From Bacteroidota bacterium (lineage in GTDB: Bacteria > Bacteroidota > Bacteroidia > UBA4408): a stretch of DNA of 64,000 nt. The notes beneath the pieces are model-generated. The model was not told the DNA's origin and searched no databases. It was given only the letters and a program-made list of their open reading frames with translations. Within the stretch, counting starts at the first letter, position 1; every line of letters begins with the position of its first letter. Positions 8,634 to 16,496 of the stretch are shown here, piece after piece. The stretch covers positions 806,001 through 870,000 of the forward strand of contig JADKCP010000001.1 of the NCBI GenBank assembly GCA_016718805.1, written 5' to 3'. The translations under genes and the position numbers were made by a program.

Positions 8634-9020
8634 TTAAAGTGGATTGTGTTTATTTAAAATTTTTAGTTGCATAACTGTTGAAATACTGTGTGCATTTTGT
8701 TTAGCTCTTTCAGCATTCTCACCTTCAAAAAGAGCATCAACAGTTGAATCAAATAATTTATTCCAACGGGCAAAATGTTCCAGCGTAAGGTTACTAAGTT
8801 GATGTAAATGATGATGCAAATTCATTGGCTGGCCTCGGTAATTTCCGGTATAAAACAGAATATTATCCCAAAAATTTACCATAATTGGAAGGTGTTTTTC
8901 CCAATCCACATGTACAACATTTGTAAATAAATATCCAATGGTATCGTCTGTTTTTACTTTTTCATAAAAGGAATCAATTAATATTTTAATGTCAGCTTTT
9001 GATTGAATATCTTTTTTCAT
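8634..9020 (-). CDS. Group III truncated hemoglobin
   Basis: A 128-residue heme protein of the size usual for truncated globins. The segments FYEKV (B helix with Tyr19), the HLP turn near residues 43-45, MVNFWDNILF, and the proximal His in LEHFARW (about His82) fit group III (P-type) truncated globins. These bind O2 and NO, and in several bacteria are tied to NO or microaerobic stress. The gene starts 53 bases after nosY on the same strand, so it is probably the last gene of the nos operon. That suggests removal of NO near the N2O reductase, or oxygen scavenging, as its job. The fold call is firm and the physiological role is inferred from position. Confidence 0.88.
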   Translation of the reverse strand: MKKDIQSKADIKILIDSFYEKVKTDDTIGYLFTNVVHVDWEKHLPIMVNFWDNILFYTGNYRGQPMNLHHHLHQLSNLTLEHFARWNKLFDSTVDALFEGENAERAKQNAHSISTVMQLKILNKHNPL

Positions 9021-9073
9021 GGCCTCTTTTGGTATATAGTATTAAAGCTAGTATAGCAATGCTCATCCATTCT

Positions 9074-9841
9074 TTAAAGGTCTTTTTTTATAAATTTTTT
9101 TAAAGAAAGTAGCAAAGGAACAAGCGCCCACAAGACTAATAATGCAAAGGCAAAAATTAAACCTGACTGCGTTCCAAATGAGTTTTTAAATACAGCACCG
9201 GTAAATCCCATTAAAGCTGAAATATCCATTTGAAGTAAAATTAAAATTCGACACAAGTCAATAGGATTCAAAGTACTTAATGCAACAATAATTTTTTCGA
9301 GTGGATAATCAGCAAACTGAAAGAGCAGAAACAAAACCAATCCATCAAAAATTAGTGAAAAATACAACCAGATAAATATTGAAGCGCCCATTCCCTTTGC
9401 CTTGTCGCGCGTTAGAACGGTAGCTAGAAAGGCCAAGCTTACAAAAATAATGGTGAGTAAAGTGCCAGCTATTATTAAAATTGTTCCTGTTGTATCTGAA
9501 CTGTAAAGTAAAATTGGAATACCTGTACCGAGTAAAAATGAAATACTTAATGATACAGCAACTCCTGTGTATAAGCTTAGCCAGATGCTTTTTCTTCCAA
9601 GTGGCTGGCTTACCAAAAGCTCAATAAATTCAGCACTGTTGTACAAATAAATGGTCGAAAAGATTAATGAAACCAAGGGTACTATAAACAACACTAAATT
9701 CAGTAAACTTAATAATCCTTTATTGGTAGTATCGTCTAACTGAAATACTCCAAATGAAATGATAAAAAGCAACAAAGTGTAGATGCTTACAATTTTGTTT
9801 CGCAGTATATCGGTGATTACATATTTTATTAGTTTATTCAT
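9074..9841 (-). CDS. nosY: NosY-type ABC permease for N2O reductase maturation
   Basis: A 255-residue integral membrane protein with about six hydrophobic segments, the size expected for NosY. It would pair with NosF to form the inner-membrane exporter that supplies sulfur for, or otherwise matures, the CuZ cluster of NosZ together with periplasmic NosD. I chose the ATG at 9841, which overlaps the end of nosF by eight bases, over the upstream start at 9862. Overlap of this kind fits translational coupling. The assignment rests on order (nosD-nosF-nosY) and topology more than on a single motif. Confidence 0.9.
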   Translation of the reverse strand: MNKLIKYVITDILRNKIVSIYTLLLFIISFGVFQLDDTTNKGLLSLLNLVLFIVPLVSLIFSTIYLYNSAEFIELLVSQPLGRKSIWLSLYTGVAVSLSISFLLGTGIPILLYSSDTTGTILIIAGTLLTIIFVSLAFLATVLTRDKAKGMGASIFIWLYFSLIFDGLVLFLLFQFADYPLEKIIVALSTLNPIDLCRILILLQMDISALMGFTGAVFKNSFGTQSGLIFAFALLVLWALVPLLLSLKKFIKKDL

Positions 9842-10586
9842 GCGAAAGTATGGTAGCTTCAACTAGTTTAGTACTGACTTTTCGTACACTCATTTTTGAT
9901 GCGACAGCCTTGGATAGCTTATTTTCACTAGTTTCAGCACGAAGTAATTCAATGGAAGTATGAAATTGTAATTTGCCATCTTGCATATAAGCAACTTCAG
10001 TAACCATTTCGTCTAATTCGCTCAGCACATGTGAGGTAATTATAATTAACTTACCTTTTTGTTTTTCGGATATTATTTTTGATTTTAGAAGTTCAGCCGA
10101 AATCGGGTCAAGGCCTGCTGTTGGTTCATCCAAAATTAATACTGGAGCATTAAAAAGAAATGCCAAGGCCGCACTCACTTTTTGACGAGTTCCTCCCGAA
10201 AGTGTATGCATGCGCTTATCCAGCATCTGTGTTAACTTAAATTGATGAATCAGTTCCTCATCTAAGTGTTGTTTGTTTACCCTCCGAATATCTTTCATCA
10301 TTGAAATGAGCTGTCCAATAGTCATATTTTCAGGATAGCTCGCTATTTGTGGCATATAGCCAATTTTAGTACGATAGGCATAATCAATTTGAATGTCTTT
10401 GTTTTCGAAAAGTATTGTACCGGAAGTAGGCACAACCATGCCTAAAATACTTTTAATAAAGGTTGTTTTTCCGCTTCCATTGGGGCCTAAAAATGCAACA
10501 CACGACTCACTATGAAACTGAAGCGTCACGGAATCGAGCGCCTTTAATTTCCCGAAATTTTTACTGATGTCTGTTGCTGTTATCAT
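9834..10586 (-). CDS. nosF: NosF-type ABC transporter ATPase
   Basis: A 250-residue ATPase, the cytoplasmic energy unit of the NosDFY complex needed to build the copper-sulfur centre of N2O reductase. Walker A is GPNGSGKT (residues 34-41). The signature is LSGGTRQK, the Walker B region VLILDEPTAGLDP, and the switch His lies in IIITSH. The start ATG overlaps the nosD stop as ATGA, so the true N-terminus is MITATDIS and not the longer frame from 10601. It belongs to the same subfamily as other export-type (ABC-2) ATPases. The nosD and nosY neighbours fix the role. Confidence 0.95.
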   Translation of the reverse strand: MITATDISKNFGKLKALDSVTLQFHSESCVAFLGPNGSGKTTFIKSILGMVVPTSGTILFENKDIQIDYAYRTKIGYMPQIASYPENMTIGQLISMMKDIRRVNKQHLDEELIHQFKLTQMLDKRMHTLSGGTRQKVSAALAFLFNAPVLILDEPTAGLDPISAELLKSKIISEKQKGKLIIITSHVLSELDEMVTEVAYMQDGKLQFHTSIELLRAETSENKLSKAVASKMSVRKVSTKLVEATILSHE

Positions 10587-11827
10587 AGTGAAAGAGCGCA
10601 CATTAAAGGTGCCTCGTCTTTTAAATTTTCGGGTGTAAGTGATGGAATTACTTTTTCAATTTTATCCAACAGTGAAACGAAGATACTTCGGAACAACAAA
10701 ATTGCCGGTGGATTATTTTGTAGAATCACTGAAAATAAACTAATCGGGTGGTAGCAAACATCTCCTGTTTTATCTTTATTCAAATCATACCCTTCGTATT
10801 TGTCCCAATAGTTACCATTAAAGCTATTTAAAACCAAAGAACCGTTTGTAGCAACATCAAAAGTATTCGCTATAAAATTGTTTTTTGTGAATTCAATTTC
10901 CATGCAACTGGCCTGAATTTGCATTGCCCATCCATTGCTGATAAAACTATTTTTTTTTGCCGAAATTCTACTGGTACCTTCCATTAAAATACCAATTGTG
11001 TTTTTTTCAAAAACATTTCCTTCAATATAACTGTCCGAAATTTCTTTAAGCAGCAAACCATAGGATGCATCTCCCCAATTTTGGGTAAACACATTATTGA
11101 ACATTTTAACTTTATTGGTAAACATTACTGCTACTCCGGCGCCGTTATTTATAAAGCTATTACCAATATAGCTATCGTTATTTGAAAACATAAAATGTAA
11201 ACCATAACGTAAGTTTTTTGTTGAGGTATTCATCCAAATTAATGAATTGGTAACAAATTCAAAATAGATACCGTCTCTATGTCCTTCAACACGATTTCCG
11301 GTAACTTGCAAACTATCCGATTTCCAACAGTGAATACCGTTTCCTATTTCCTGTTCTTCTTTGCCAAAAGCAAGTAGTGTGTTGTTTTTAATCTTACAAT
11401 TTATTCCATACTGAACGTATATTCCAAAAAATGTATCTTCCAATTGATTGTTGCTAACGGTTACGTATTTACAATCGTACAATTTTATTCCGGCAGGATC
11501 GTCGAGCGTACCGCTTCCTGTATGTATAATTTTAAAACCACTAATTAATACATGATTTGCTTTTACAGAAAGTACTTCGATTTTATTTTCACCATCCAAC
11601 ACCGGATAATTCACACCAATAAGCGAAATAGATTTTGAAATAAGAATGTTTTTTTCACGATAAACACCGGCATCTACTAAAATGGTATCGGCGTTATTTG
11701 CTATGTCGAGTGCTTTGTGAATGCTTTTGCAATATTGATTTTTTCCTACACGTATGCACTTTGCATGGCTATTATGAAAAGAGGCAAGGAGTATAAATAC
11801 TAGTGATATGTGGAATAAATACTTCAT
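10583..11827 (-). CDS. nosD: NosD, periplasmic right-handed beta-helix protein
   Basis: A 414-residue exported protein: signal peptide (MKYLFHISLVFILLASF, cleavage near HSHA), then a parallel right-handed beta-helix seen as repeating short strands with N-N turns (for example VSNNQLEDTFFGI, VTGNRVEGHRDGI). This is the CASH/PbH1 fold typical of NosD, a partner of NosFY in copper-cluster assembly on NosZ. Length and repeat pattern match the family. It starts six bases after nosL ends and shares an ATGA with nosF. The C-terminal ~40 residues, after the helix, are hydrophobic in part and may touch the membrane or NosY. Confidence 0.95.
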   Translation of the reverse strand: MKYLFHISLVFILLASFHNSHAKCIRVGKNQYCKSIHKALDIANNADTILVDAGVYREKNILISKSISLIGVNYPVLDGENKIEVLSVKANHVLISGFKIIHTGSGTLDDPAGIKLYDCKYVTVSNNQLEDTFFGIYVQYGINCKIKNNTLLAFGKEEQEIGNGIHCWKSDSLQVTGNRVEGHRDGIYFEFVTNSLIWMNTSTKNLRYGLHFMFSNNDSYIGNSFINNGAGVAVMFTNKVKMFNNVFTQNWGDASYGLLLKEISDSYIEGNVFEKNTIGILMEGTSRISAKKNSFISNGWAMQIQASCMEIEFTKNNFIANTFDVATNGSLVLNSFNGNYWDKYEGYDLNKDKTGDVCYHPISLFSVILQNNPPAILLFRSIFVSLLDKIEKVIPSLTPENLKDEAPLMCALSL

Positions 11828-11833
11828 TACTCG

Positions 11834-12265
11834 TTAAGGATAAATTTCCTCCCAAGTTAACTTTTCTCCTCCAATTTTCTGTTGCGTTTTTAGTAAACTA
11901 TCTTGATTTAGAAATACTGCAATATTACCGCCCATTGGACTACGTAAATTTTCACTAGCTAAAAAAAATGATTTTTCAAGAGGTACAAGCGTATGGTTTA
12001 AGCAAAAATTAATGAAATATAGTTTATCTACAGTGGCACTATCTATTTGTGCTTTATCAATAGAATTAATAAAGCAATGAATTTCATCGTATTTATAAAT
12101 TTTACCCTTTTTGGTAATAACTTCAGCACCAAATCGAGCATCGCTTATGGTCATTTTGCAAAAGGCACAAACGTCTTTTCCAACAATAATAGACTCAGGA
12201 TTTCTATCGCAAGACACTAACAGTAAGTTAAAAATTAGAAGGAAACTAACTAGTAGACTTTTCAT
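11834..12265 (-). CDS. nosL: NosL copper chaperone lipoprotein
   Basis: A 143-residue lipoprotein with lipobox LLLVSC (Cys19). The family's copper-binding motif CAFCKM follows (Cys33, Cys36, Met38), and SPMGGNIAVF appears near residue 110. NosL delivers Cu(I) to apo-NosZ in the periplasm or at the membrane. The ATG overlaps the stop of the upstream membrane-protein gene by four bases (ATGA), and nosD follows after a six-base gap, so the three are very likely translated from one message. Length and motifs are standard. Confidence 0.95.
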   Translation of the reverse strand: MKSLLVSFLLIFNLLLVSCDRNPESIIVGKDVCAFCKMTISDARFGAEVITKKGKIYKYDEIHCFINSIDKAQIDSATVDKLYFINFCLNHTLVPLEKSFFLASENLRSPMGGNIAVFLNQDSLLKTQQKIGGEKLTWEEIYP

Positions 12266-12843
12266 TTGACAACTTTCTTAAAGCTATAAATAACGCAAGC
12301 CATTAAAATTAAACCAACACCAACAAATATCCAGCCTCCGGTATCAGGTATAGAGTAGGCTCCAAAATTTAATAATTGTTTAAAGCCAATTAGTGGTGGC
12401 TGATACGACATGCCGGGAACAATAATGGCTGCATCAGGACTCAGAGTATGCCCATAGTTGTATTCCCATTTCCAAAAGTCAACCATTGCAGTAACTCCAA
12501 AAAGTATAAACAAAATAAACAATGCATTCATCCAAGAACGCCGGCCTATCGCAGCCACCACCAAAAAGCTGATACTGAAAAATAGTATCAAATAGGGTAA
12601 TAATTTAAATTCAATAAAATCTTCTGTATGCAGTGTTTTCATGCCAATATAATGATTGAGGCCGTTTATAATATCTACATTACCTCCAAGTTTATTGGCA
12701 TAAATCAGCAAGTTTAATCCCTCCGGATATTGCGGTGCATCCAAATCAATGCGCCACATTGGAACATACAATACTCCAATTAATGATAATCCGCAAAGTA
12801 CCAAAAGCAAACGTATCCCGACTGTTAGTTTCTTAATTTTCAC
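12262..12843 (-). CDS. Four-helix membrane protein of the nos operon, function unknown
   Basis: A 193-residue protein with four hydrophobic segments at about residues 8-30, 80-100, 104-125 and 168-188. A long extracytoplasmic loop follows helix 1 and a second lies between helices 3 and 4. The second helix pair ends in MVDFWKWEYNYGH, with Trp, Glu and His clustered near the membrane face. It lies between nosZ and nosL and overlaps nosL by four bases, so it is part of the maturation or electron-transfer unit. Clade II nos clusters in other phyla carry an extra membrane protein (NosB) next to nosZ. This could be an analogue, but I cannot show homology by eye. Confidence 0.8.
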   Translation of the reverse strand: MKIKKLTVGIRLLLVLCGLSLIGVLYVPMWRIDLDAPQYPEGLNLLIYANKLGGNVDIINGLNHYIGMKTLHTEDFIEFKLLPYLILFFSISFLVVAAIGRRSWMNALFILFILFGVTAMVDFWKWEYNYGHTLSPDAAIIVPGMSYQPPLIGFKQLLNFGAYSIPDTGGWIFVGVGLILMACVIYSFKKVVK

Positions 12844-12969
12844 GTTGAGTGTATAAAAAGGAAAAGTGAGAACTGCCGGTCATTTTCAACCTAAATCAAT
12901 TTACCACAACAATGAATTAATTAGATTGTAAATGTGTTAAAAACAGAACTCACCTTTCCCGGTTAATTT

Positions 12970-14961
12970 TTATTTACCGGTTGTTTCAGATGCCGGCTTT
13001 ATATCTCCGGTGCTAAATTGTAGCGGTACATTACTTCCTGCTGGAGACACTCGCACGTATCCGGTCATTTCTTGATGCAATGCACTGCAAAAATCGGTGC
13101 AATACATGGGCGAAATGCCTACACGATTTGGTATCCATTTCAAGGTTTGAGTTTCACCCGGCATAATTAGCAATTCGGCATTTGAAGCACCTTTTATTGC
13201 AAAGCCATGCGGAACGTCCCAATCTTGTTCAAGGTTAGTAACGTGAAAATAAACCTCGTCGCCTAATTTGATTCCTTCAATGTTATCAGGAGTTAAATGC
13301 GATCGAATGGCAGTCATATAAACATGCACTTTATTTCCTTCACGAACTACCTTGGTTTCTTTTTCACCTTTGGCTACATAGGTGTTTTGATTATCATCAA
13401 TTTTAAATATTTTCAGTGATTTAGATTTCAGTATATCGGCAGCACAAGCTTGCGCATAATGTGGTTCTCCAATTGTTGGAAAATCCAAAATCAATTGCAT
13501 CTTATCTCCACTGATGTCATATAACTGAGCACTTTGAGAAAGTTCCGGACCGGTAGGTAAATAACGGTCTTTGGTTATTTTGTTGTAGGCAATTAAGTAT
13601 TTCGCATTTGGTGTTTTAGTATCACCACCCGGTATGCAAAGGTGTCCAACTGAATAATAAGTTGGTGCACGGTCAACAACTTTCAAATCTTTAATATTCC
13701 ATTTCACTACTTCTGATGAAACAAAGAAAGAGGTATATGCATTCCCTTTGCCATCAAACTCTGTATGCAGTGGACCAAGTCCCGGTTTTTTAACTTCTCC
13801 ATATAATGCACTTTCATATTTTATTACCGGAATTCCATCATAATCACCTGCAAAATCTTTGGCAGCAATGGCAGCTTGTATTTTATCATAACTAAAAACC
13901 GGAATTAAGGCAGCTAATTTTCCACTACCAACAATGTATTGCCCGCTTGGGTCAACATCGCATCCATGAGGTGATTTAGGACAAGGAATAAAATAACAGA
14001 GGTCGCTTAACTCTTTTGAATCAAGAACAGTTACTTCTGTTTTTATTTCGGAAGTAGCAGAATGTGTTTTATCACTATACACATTGTGAGCATATTTTAC
14101 AGATTGCTTTTTGCCTTTTCCGGCCTTCAAATATTCTTCTGCCTTTTTCCAATTTACGGCCATTATAAAGTCCTTGTCTTTTTGTGAAGCATTTACTTCC
14201 AAAAGCGTGTTAGCTTGTTCAGTATTATAGCAAGAGAAGAAAAACCATCCATGTGAAACACCTTTTCCGGCTCGACTTAAATCAAAGTTTACACCAGGAC
14301 ACTGTATTTGAAATGCCAAGTCCATAGCACCATCTTCTTTCGCAACACTTATAAAACTTAAGGTTCCTTTAAAATTTTGCTTGTACGAATTTATAGGAAT
14401 ATCGCCATTTACATCATCGGGTGGTACACTAAAGCGAGTACCTGCTACCACATATTCAGTGTTTTCGGTAATGAAAGGCGAAGAGTGATTTCCACCACTA
14501 TTCGGCAATTCAATAATTTCGGCAGTTCGAAATGTACTTAAATCAACCCTAGCTACTCTAGGAGTATTGTTAGCATTGGCAAAACACCAACGACCATCAA
14601 TTTCACCGGCAGTTTTGCTTAATTGTGTGTGGTGTAAATCATCCCAAGGAATATTTCCATGCGATGTGTTTAACATTGGTTTAGTTTCTTCCGAAAACCC
14701 CCAACCTTTCTCAGGATCCTGCGAAAATACAGGTATTACACGAAGTAATCGTCCGGATGGCAATCCATACACACTCATTTGACCGCTAAATCCGCCGCTT
14801 ACAAAATTGTAAAACTCATCATATTTACCGGGTGCTACATATGCTTTTGCAGCTGCATCACCACTTACCGCATTGGAGGTATTCTTGGGTTTACATGCTA
14901 TCATACTAATCGCAGTGTAGCCTGCAAGTAGCGATGCGAATACTAATTGTTTTGTTTTCAT
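12970..14961 (-). CDS. nosZ: Nitrous-oxide reductase, clade II (Sec-type, lipoprotein)
   Basis: A 663-residue copper enzyme that reduces N2O to N2 in the periplasm. The N-terminus is a Sec signal with a lipobox ending at Cys23 (SMIAC), without the twin-arginine signal of clade I. This is the clade II form and would be membrane-anchored. The seven-bladed propeller carries histidines for the CuZ cluster in DDLHHTQ (His110, His111), SPHGCDVD, GPLHTEFD and EPHYAQ. The C-terminal cupredoxin domain has the CuA ligands in WDVPHGF and in CTDFCSALHQEM (Cys621, Cys625, His629, Met632). All key residues seem intact. The cytochrome c gene ends 19 bases upstream, which suggests co-transcription. A 126-base gap follows before the next nos gene. 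Confidence 0.97.
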   Translation of the reverse strand: MKTKQLVFASLLAGYTAISMIACKPKNTSNAVSGDAAAKAYVAPGKYDEFYNFVSGGFSGQMSVYGLPSGRLLRVIPVFSQDPEKGWGFSEETKPMLNTSHGNIPWDDLHHTQLSKTAGEIDGRWCFANANNTPRVARVDLSTFRTAEIIELPNSGGNHSSPFITENTEYVVAGTRFSVPPDDVNGDIPINSYKQNFKGTLSFISVAKEDGAMDLAFQIQCPGVNFDLSRAGKGVSHGWFFFSCYNTEQANTLLEVNASQKDKDFIMAVNWKKAEEYLKAGKGKKQSVKYAHNVYSDKTHSATSEIKTEVTVLDSKELSDLCYFIPCPKSPHGCDVDPSGQYIVGSGKLAALIPVFSYDKIQAAIAAKDFAGDYDGIPVIKYESALYGEVKKPGLGPLHTEFDGKGNAYTSFFVSSEVVKWNIKDLKVVDRAPTYYSVGHLCIPGGDTKTPNAKYLIAYNKITKDRYLPTGPELSQSAQLYDISGDKMQLILDFPTIGEPHYAQACAADILKSKSLKIFKIDDNQNTYVAKGEKETKVVREGNKVHVYMTAIRSHLTPDNIEGIKLGDEVYFHVTNLEQDWDVPHGFAIKGASNAELLIMPGETQTLKWIPNRVGISPMYCTDFCSALHQEMTGYVRVSPAGSNVPLQFSTGDIKPASETTGK

Positions 14962-14980
14962 TTTACTTTTTTTTCGTTGT

Positions 14981-15469
14981 TTATTTTACACCGTCATTTT
15001 TGCGCATAAATTCTAATAAGTTGCGAGCTTCATCATCACTTAAACTTTGGTTGGGCATGCGCACCAAACAAATTTCAAGTTGTGCCTGTGCTTCGGGATC
15101 TTTGTTCAACATTTCATCCGTATTGGTAATAAAATTCATAATCCAAGCATTTTGCCTTCTTTGGGTTACGCCAAGCCATCCTGGTCCAACTAATTTTTCA
15201 TCTGTTAGTTTATGGCACGATGAACATTTTACATCAAATGTTTTATTGCCTGCTTCAGCCATAGTAGTATTTAGTTTAGCATCAACCTGAACATCTTTAA
15301 ATTTACCCTCACCTCTATTGGGATCATAAGCTGGATTTCCATTTTCAATTTTGTTGCCCTCACCTCCGTTTGATATAGGACCGGAATTTTCTGAAGTTTT
15401 ATTTTCCTTATTTCCACCGCATGAAGCAATGATTAATGCGAGTAAGCTAATTGTGAGAATTTTTTTCAT
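14981..15469 (-). CDS. Monoheme cytochrome c lipoprotein, probable electron carrier to NosZ
   Basis: A 162-residue lipoprotein starting at the ATG at 15469: MKKILTISLLALIIASC with the lipid-bearing Cys17. A low-complexity Asn/Gly/Glu linker follows, then one cytochrome c domain with heme motif CSSCH (residues 82-86) and a likely axial Met138 in VRMPNQS. The frame is open to 15661, but that extension has no signal peptide and covers the operator region, so I reject it. The gene precedes nosZ by 19 bases on the same strand. It is best read as the first gene of the operon, bringing electrons from the quinol or cytochrome pool to the CuA site of NosZ. The family is certain and the partner is inferred. 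Confidence 0.92.
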   Translation of the reverse strand: MKKILTISLLALIIASCGGNKENKTSENSGPISNGGEGNKIENGNPAYDPNRGEGKFKDVQVDAKLNTTMAEAGNKTFDVKCSSCHKLTDEKLVGPGWLGVTQRRQNAWIMNFITNTDEMLNKDPEAQAQLEICLVRMPNQSLSDDEARNLLEFMRKNDGVK

Positions 15470-15647
15470 ATGCTGTATTTTTTGTTGATGCAATATTACT
15501 TTGCAAGGAGTTTTAAGATTTATGCGTTCAATCATAAACATTGAAACCTTAGTAGATAAATTACTTTTTGTGGAGATAAAATTTCTGTTTAAATCCTTGA
15601 TAATACTGATACATAAAGCTTCTTGTAATTTGTCATTTTGAATAAAC

Positions 15648-15661
15648 ATGATGTTAATCAT
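15648..15661. promoter_or_regulatory. FNR-like operator between the cytochrome c/nosZ operon and the Crp/Fnr gene
   Basis: ATGAT-GTTA-ATCAT has fully palindromic arms and the same arms as the site at 7906-7919. It lies in the divergent region between the regulator gene (+) and the cytochrome c-nosZ operon (-). A -7 element TAATTTTG at 15706-15713 points toward the regulator, whose transcription would start about 62-65 bases from the palindrome centre. I found no good -7 match for the nos operon side, so the nos start site is unknown. Its leader would be long (~140 bases if the box is at -41). Confidence 0.6.
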
Positions 15662-15764
15662 ACTATTCCCTGTTGAAAATCAGAAATGTGTGCAATTGTC
15701 ACTTTTAATTTTGTTGTTGAAATGATAAGTGTTGGACGATTTAAATAGTGCTAAAATCATTACG

Positions 15765-16394
15765 ATGGAAGCTTCAAATAGGGTTCTTGAAAGAAAGGCC
15801 GCAATTGAGTTGGAAGTGCTGCTGGCCAATGGTGCATCGTTTAAAAAAGTAAAGAAAGATGAACTAATTTTTGAAGAAGGGACCCACTGTTTATACTATT
15901 TTCAATTAGTTGAGGGAAGAGTTCGCTGGGTAAACATCAATGAACAAGGAAAAGAATTTATTCAAAATATTATTGAGCCCGGCGAGTGCTTTGGTGAATT
16001 ACCTTTGTTCGACAATGAACCCTATGCCGCTTCCTGTTTCGCAGATAAGGATTCAATTATATTGCGTTTACCAAAAGAAAGCTTTCTTTCAATTCTAAAG
16101 GAAAATTCTGAACTACATTTTAAGTTTACTAAAATGTTTGCGGAACGTATGCGCTATAAATTCTTGATTTTAAAAACGATTGCTTCTGAGAATCCTACTG
16201 CTAGAATTTCGGTATTGTTGAACCATCTCAAAAAAAGAAATTGCAAAGGCCGAGACAAAACTGAAATACAACTCACGCGCCAGCAAATTGCAAACATGAC
16301 AGGATTGCGGGTTGAAACTGTTATTCGTGCGATTAAAAAATTAGACAACAATGAAAACTTGTCTATTGAAAATGGAAAAATTTTCATTTCCTAA
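15765..16394 (+). CDS. Crp/Fnr-family transcription regulator, probable regulator of the nos genes
   Basis: A 209-residue regulator. An N-terminal cNMP-binding-type barrel runs from ~residue 20 to 115 (EGTHCLYYFQLVEG, EPGECFGELPLF), a dimer helix follows, and a C-terminal Crp-type helix-turn-helix comes last (TRQQIANMTGLRVETVIRAI). No N-terminal cysteine cluster like that of Fnr is visible, so it does not look like a 4Fe-4S oxygen sensor. A DNR/NnrR-type NO sensor with heme, or a sensor of another signal, is more likely. It is divergent from the nos operon, with a palindrome of the expected kind between them. I prefer the ATG at 15765. A GTG at 15729 would add 12 residues. Confidence 0.9.
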   Translation: MEASNRVLERKAAIELEVLLANGASFKKVKKDELIFEEGTHCLYYFQLVEGRVRWVNINEQGKEFIQNIIEPGECFGELPLFDNEPYAASCFADKDSIILRLPKESFLSILKENSELHFKFTKMFAERMRYKFLILKTIASENPTARISVLLNHLKKRNCKGRDKTEIQLTRQQIANMTGLRVETVIRAIKKLDNNENLSIENGKIFIS

Positions 16395-16440
16395 AAGAGT
16401 ATTGTTTTTGGCTTATCATTCATTAGAGTTTTGCAACAAT

Positions 16441-16454
16441 ATGACTCGAATCAT
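16441..16454 (+). promoter_or_regulatory. Third FNR-like box, upstream of the HxH membrane gene
   Basis: ATGAC-TCGA-ATCAT has one mismatch to the arms of the two perfect boxes in this window. A -7-like TATTTTG lies at 16479-16485, which puts the box centre close to -42, and the ATG of the membrane gene is at 16497. The spacing matches the arrangement at the fasciclin promoter. Confidence 0.5.
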
Positions 16455-16496
16455 AGAAGTTATTTAAAATTTGTAAGCTATTTTGTTGCAAAAAAT

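Noticed and set aside
12844..12969. Promoter or operator between nosZ and the membrane protein gene
   Set aside because: I found no -7 match or ATGAT-type palindrome on the minus strand. Only weak imperfect repeats of GTGAG and CTCAC are present.
12970..14961. Clade I (Tat-dependent) NosZ
   Set aside because: No twin-arginine signal; the N-terminus is a Sec-type lipoprotein signal with Cys23.
15470..15661. Longer start for the cytochrome c gene
   Set aside because: It would remove the signal peptide from the N-terminus and cover the palindrome. The ATG at 15469 gives a regular lipoprotein.
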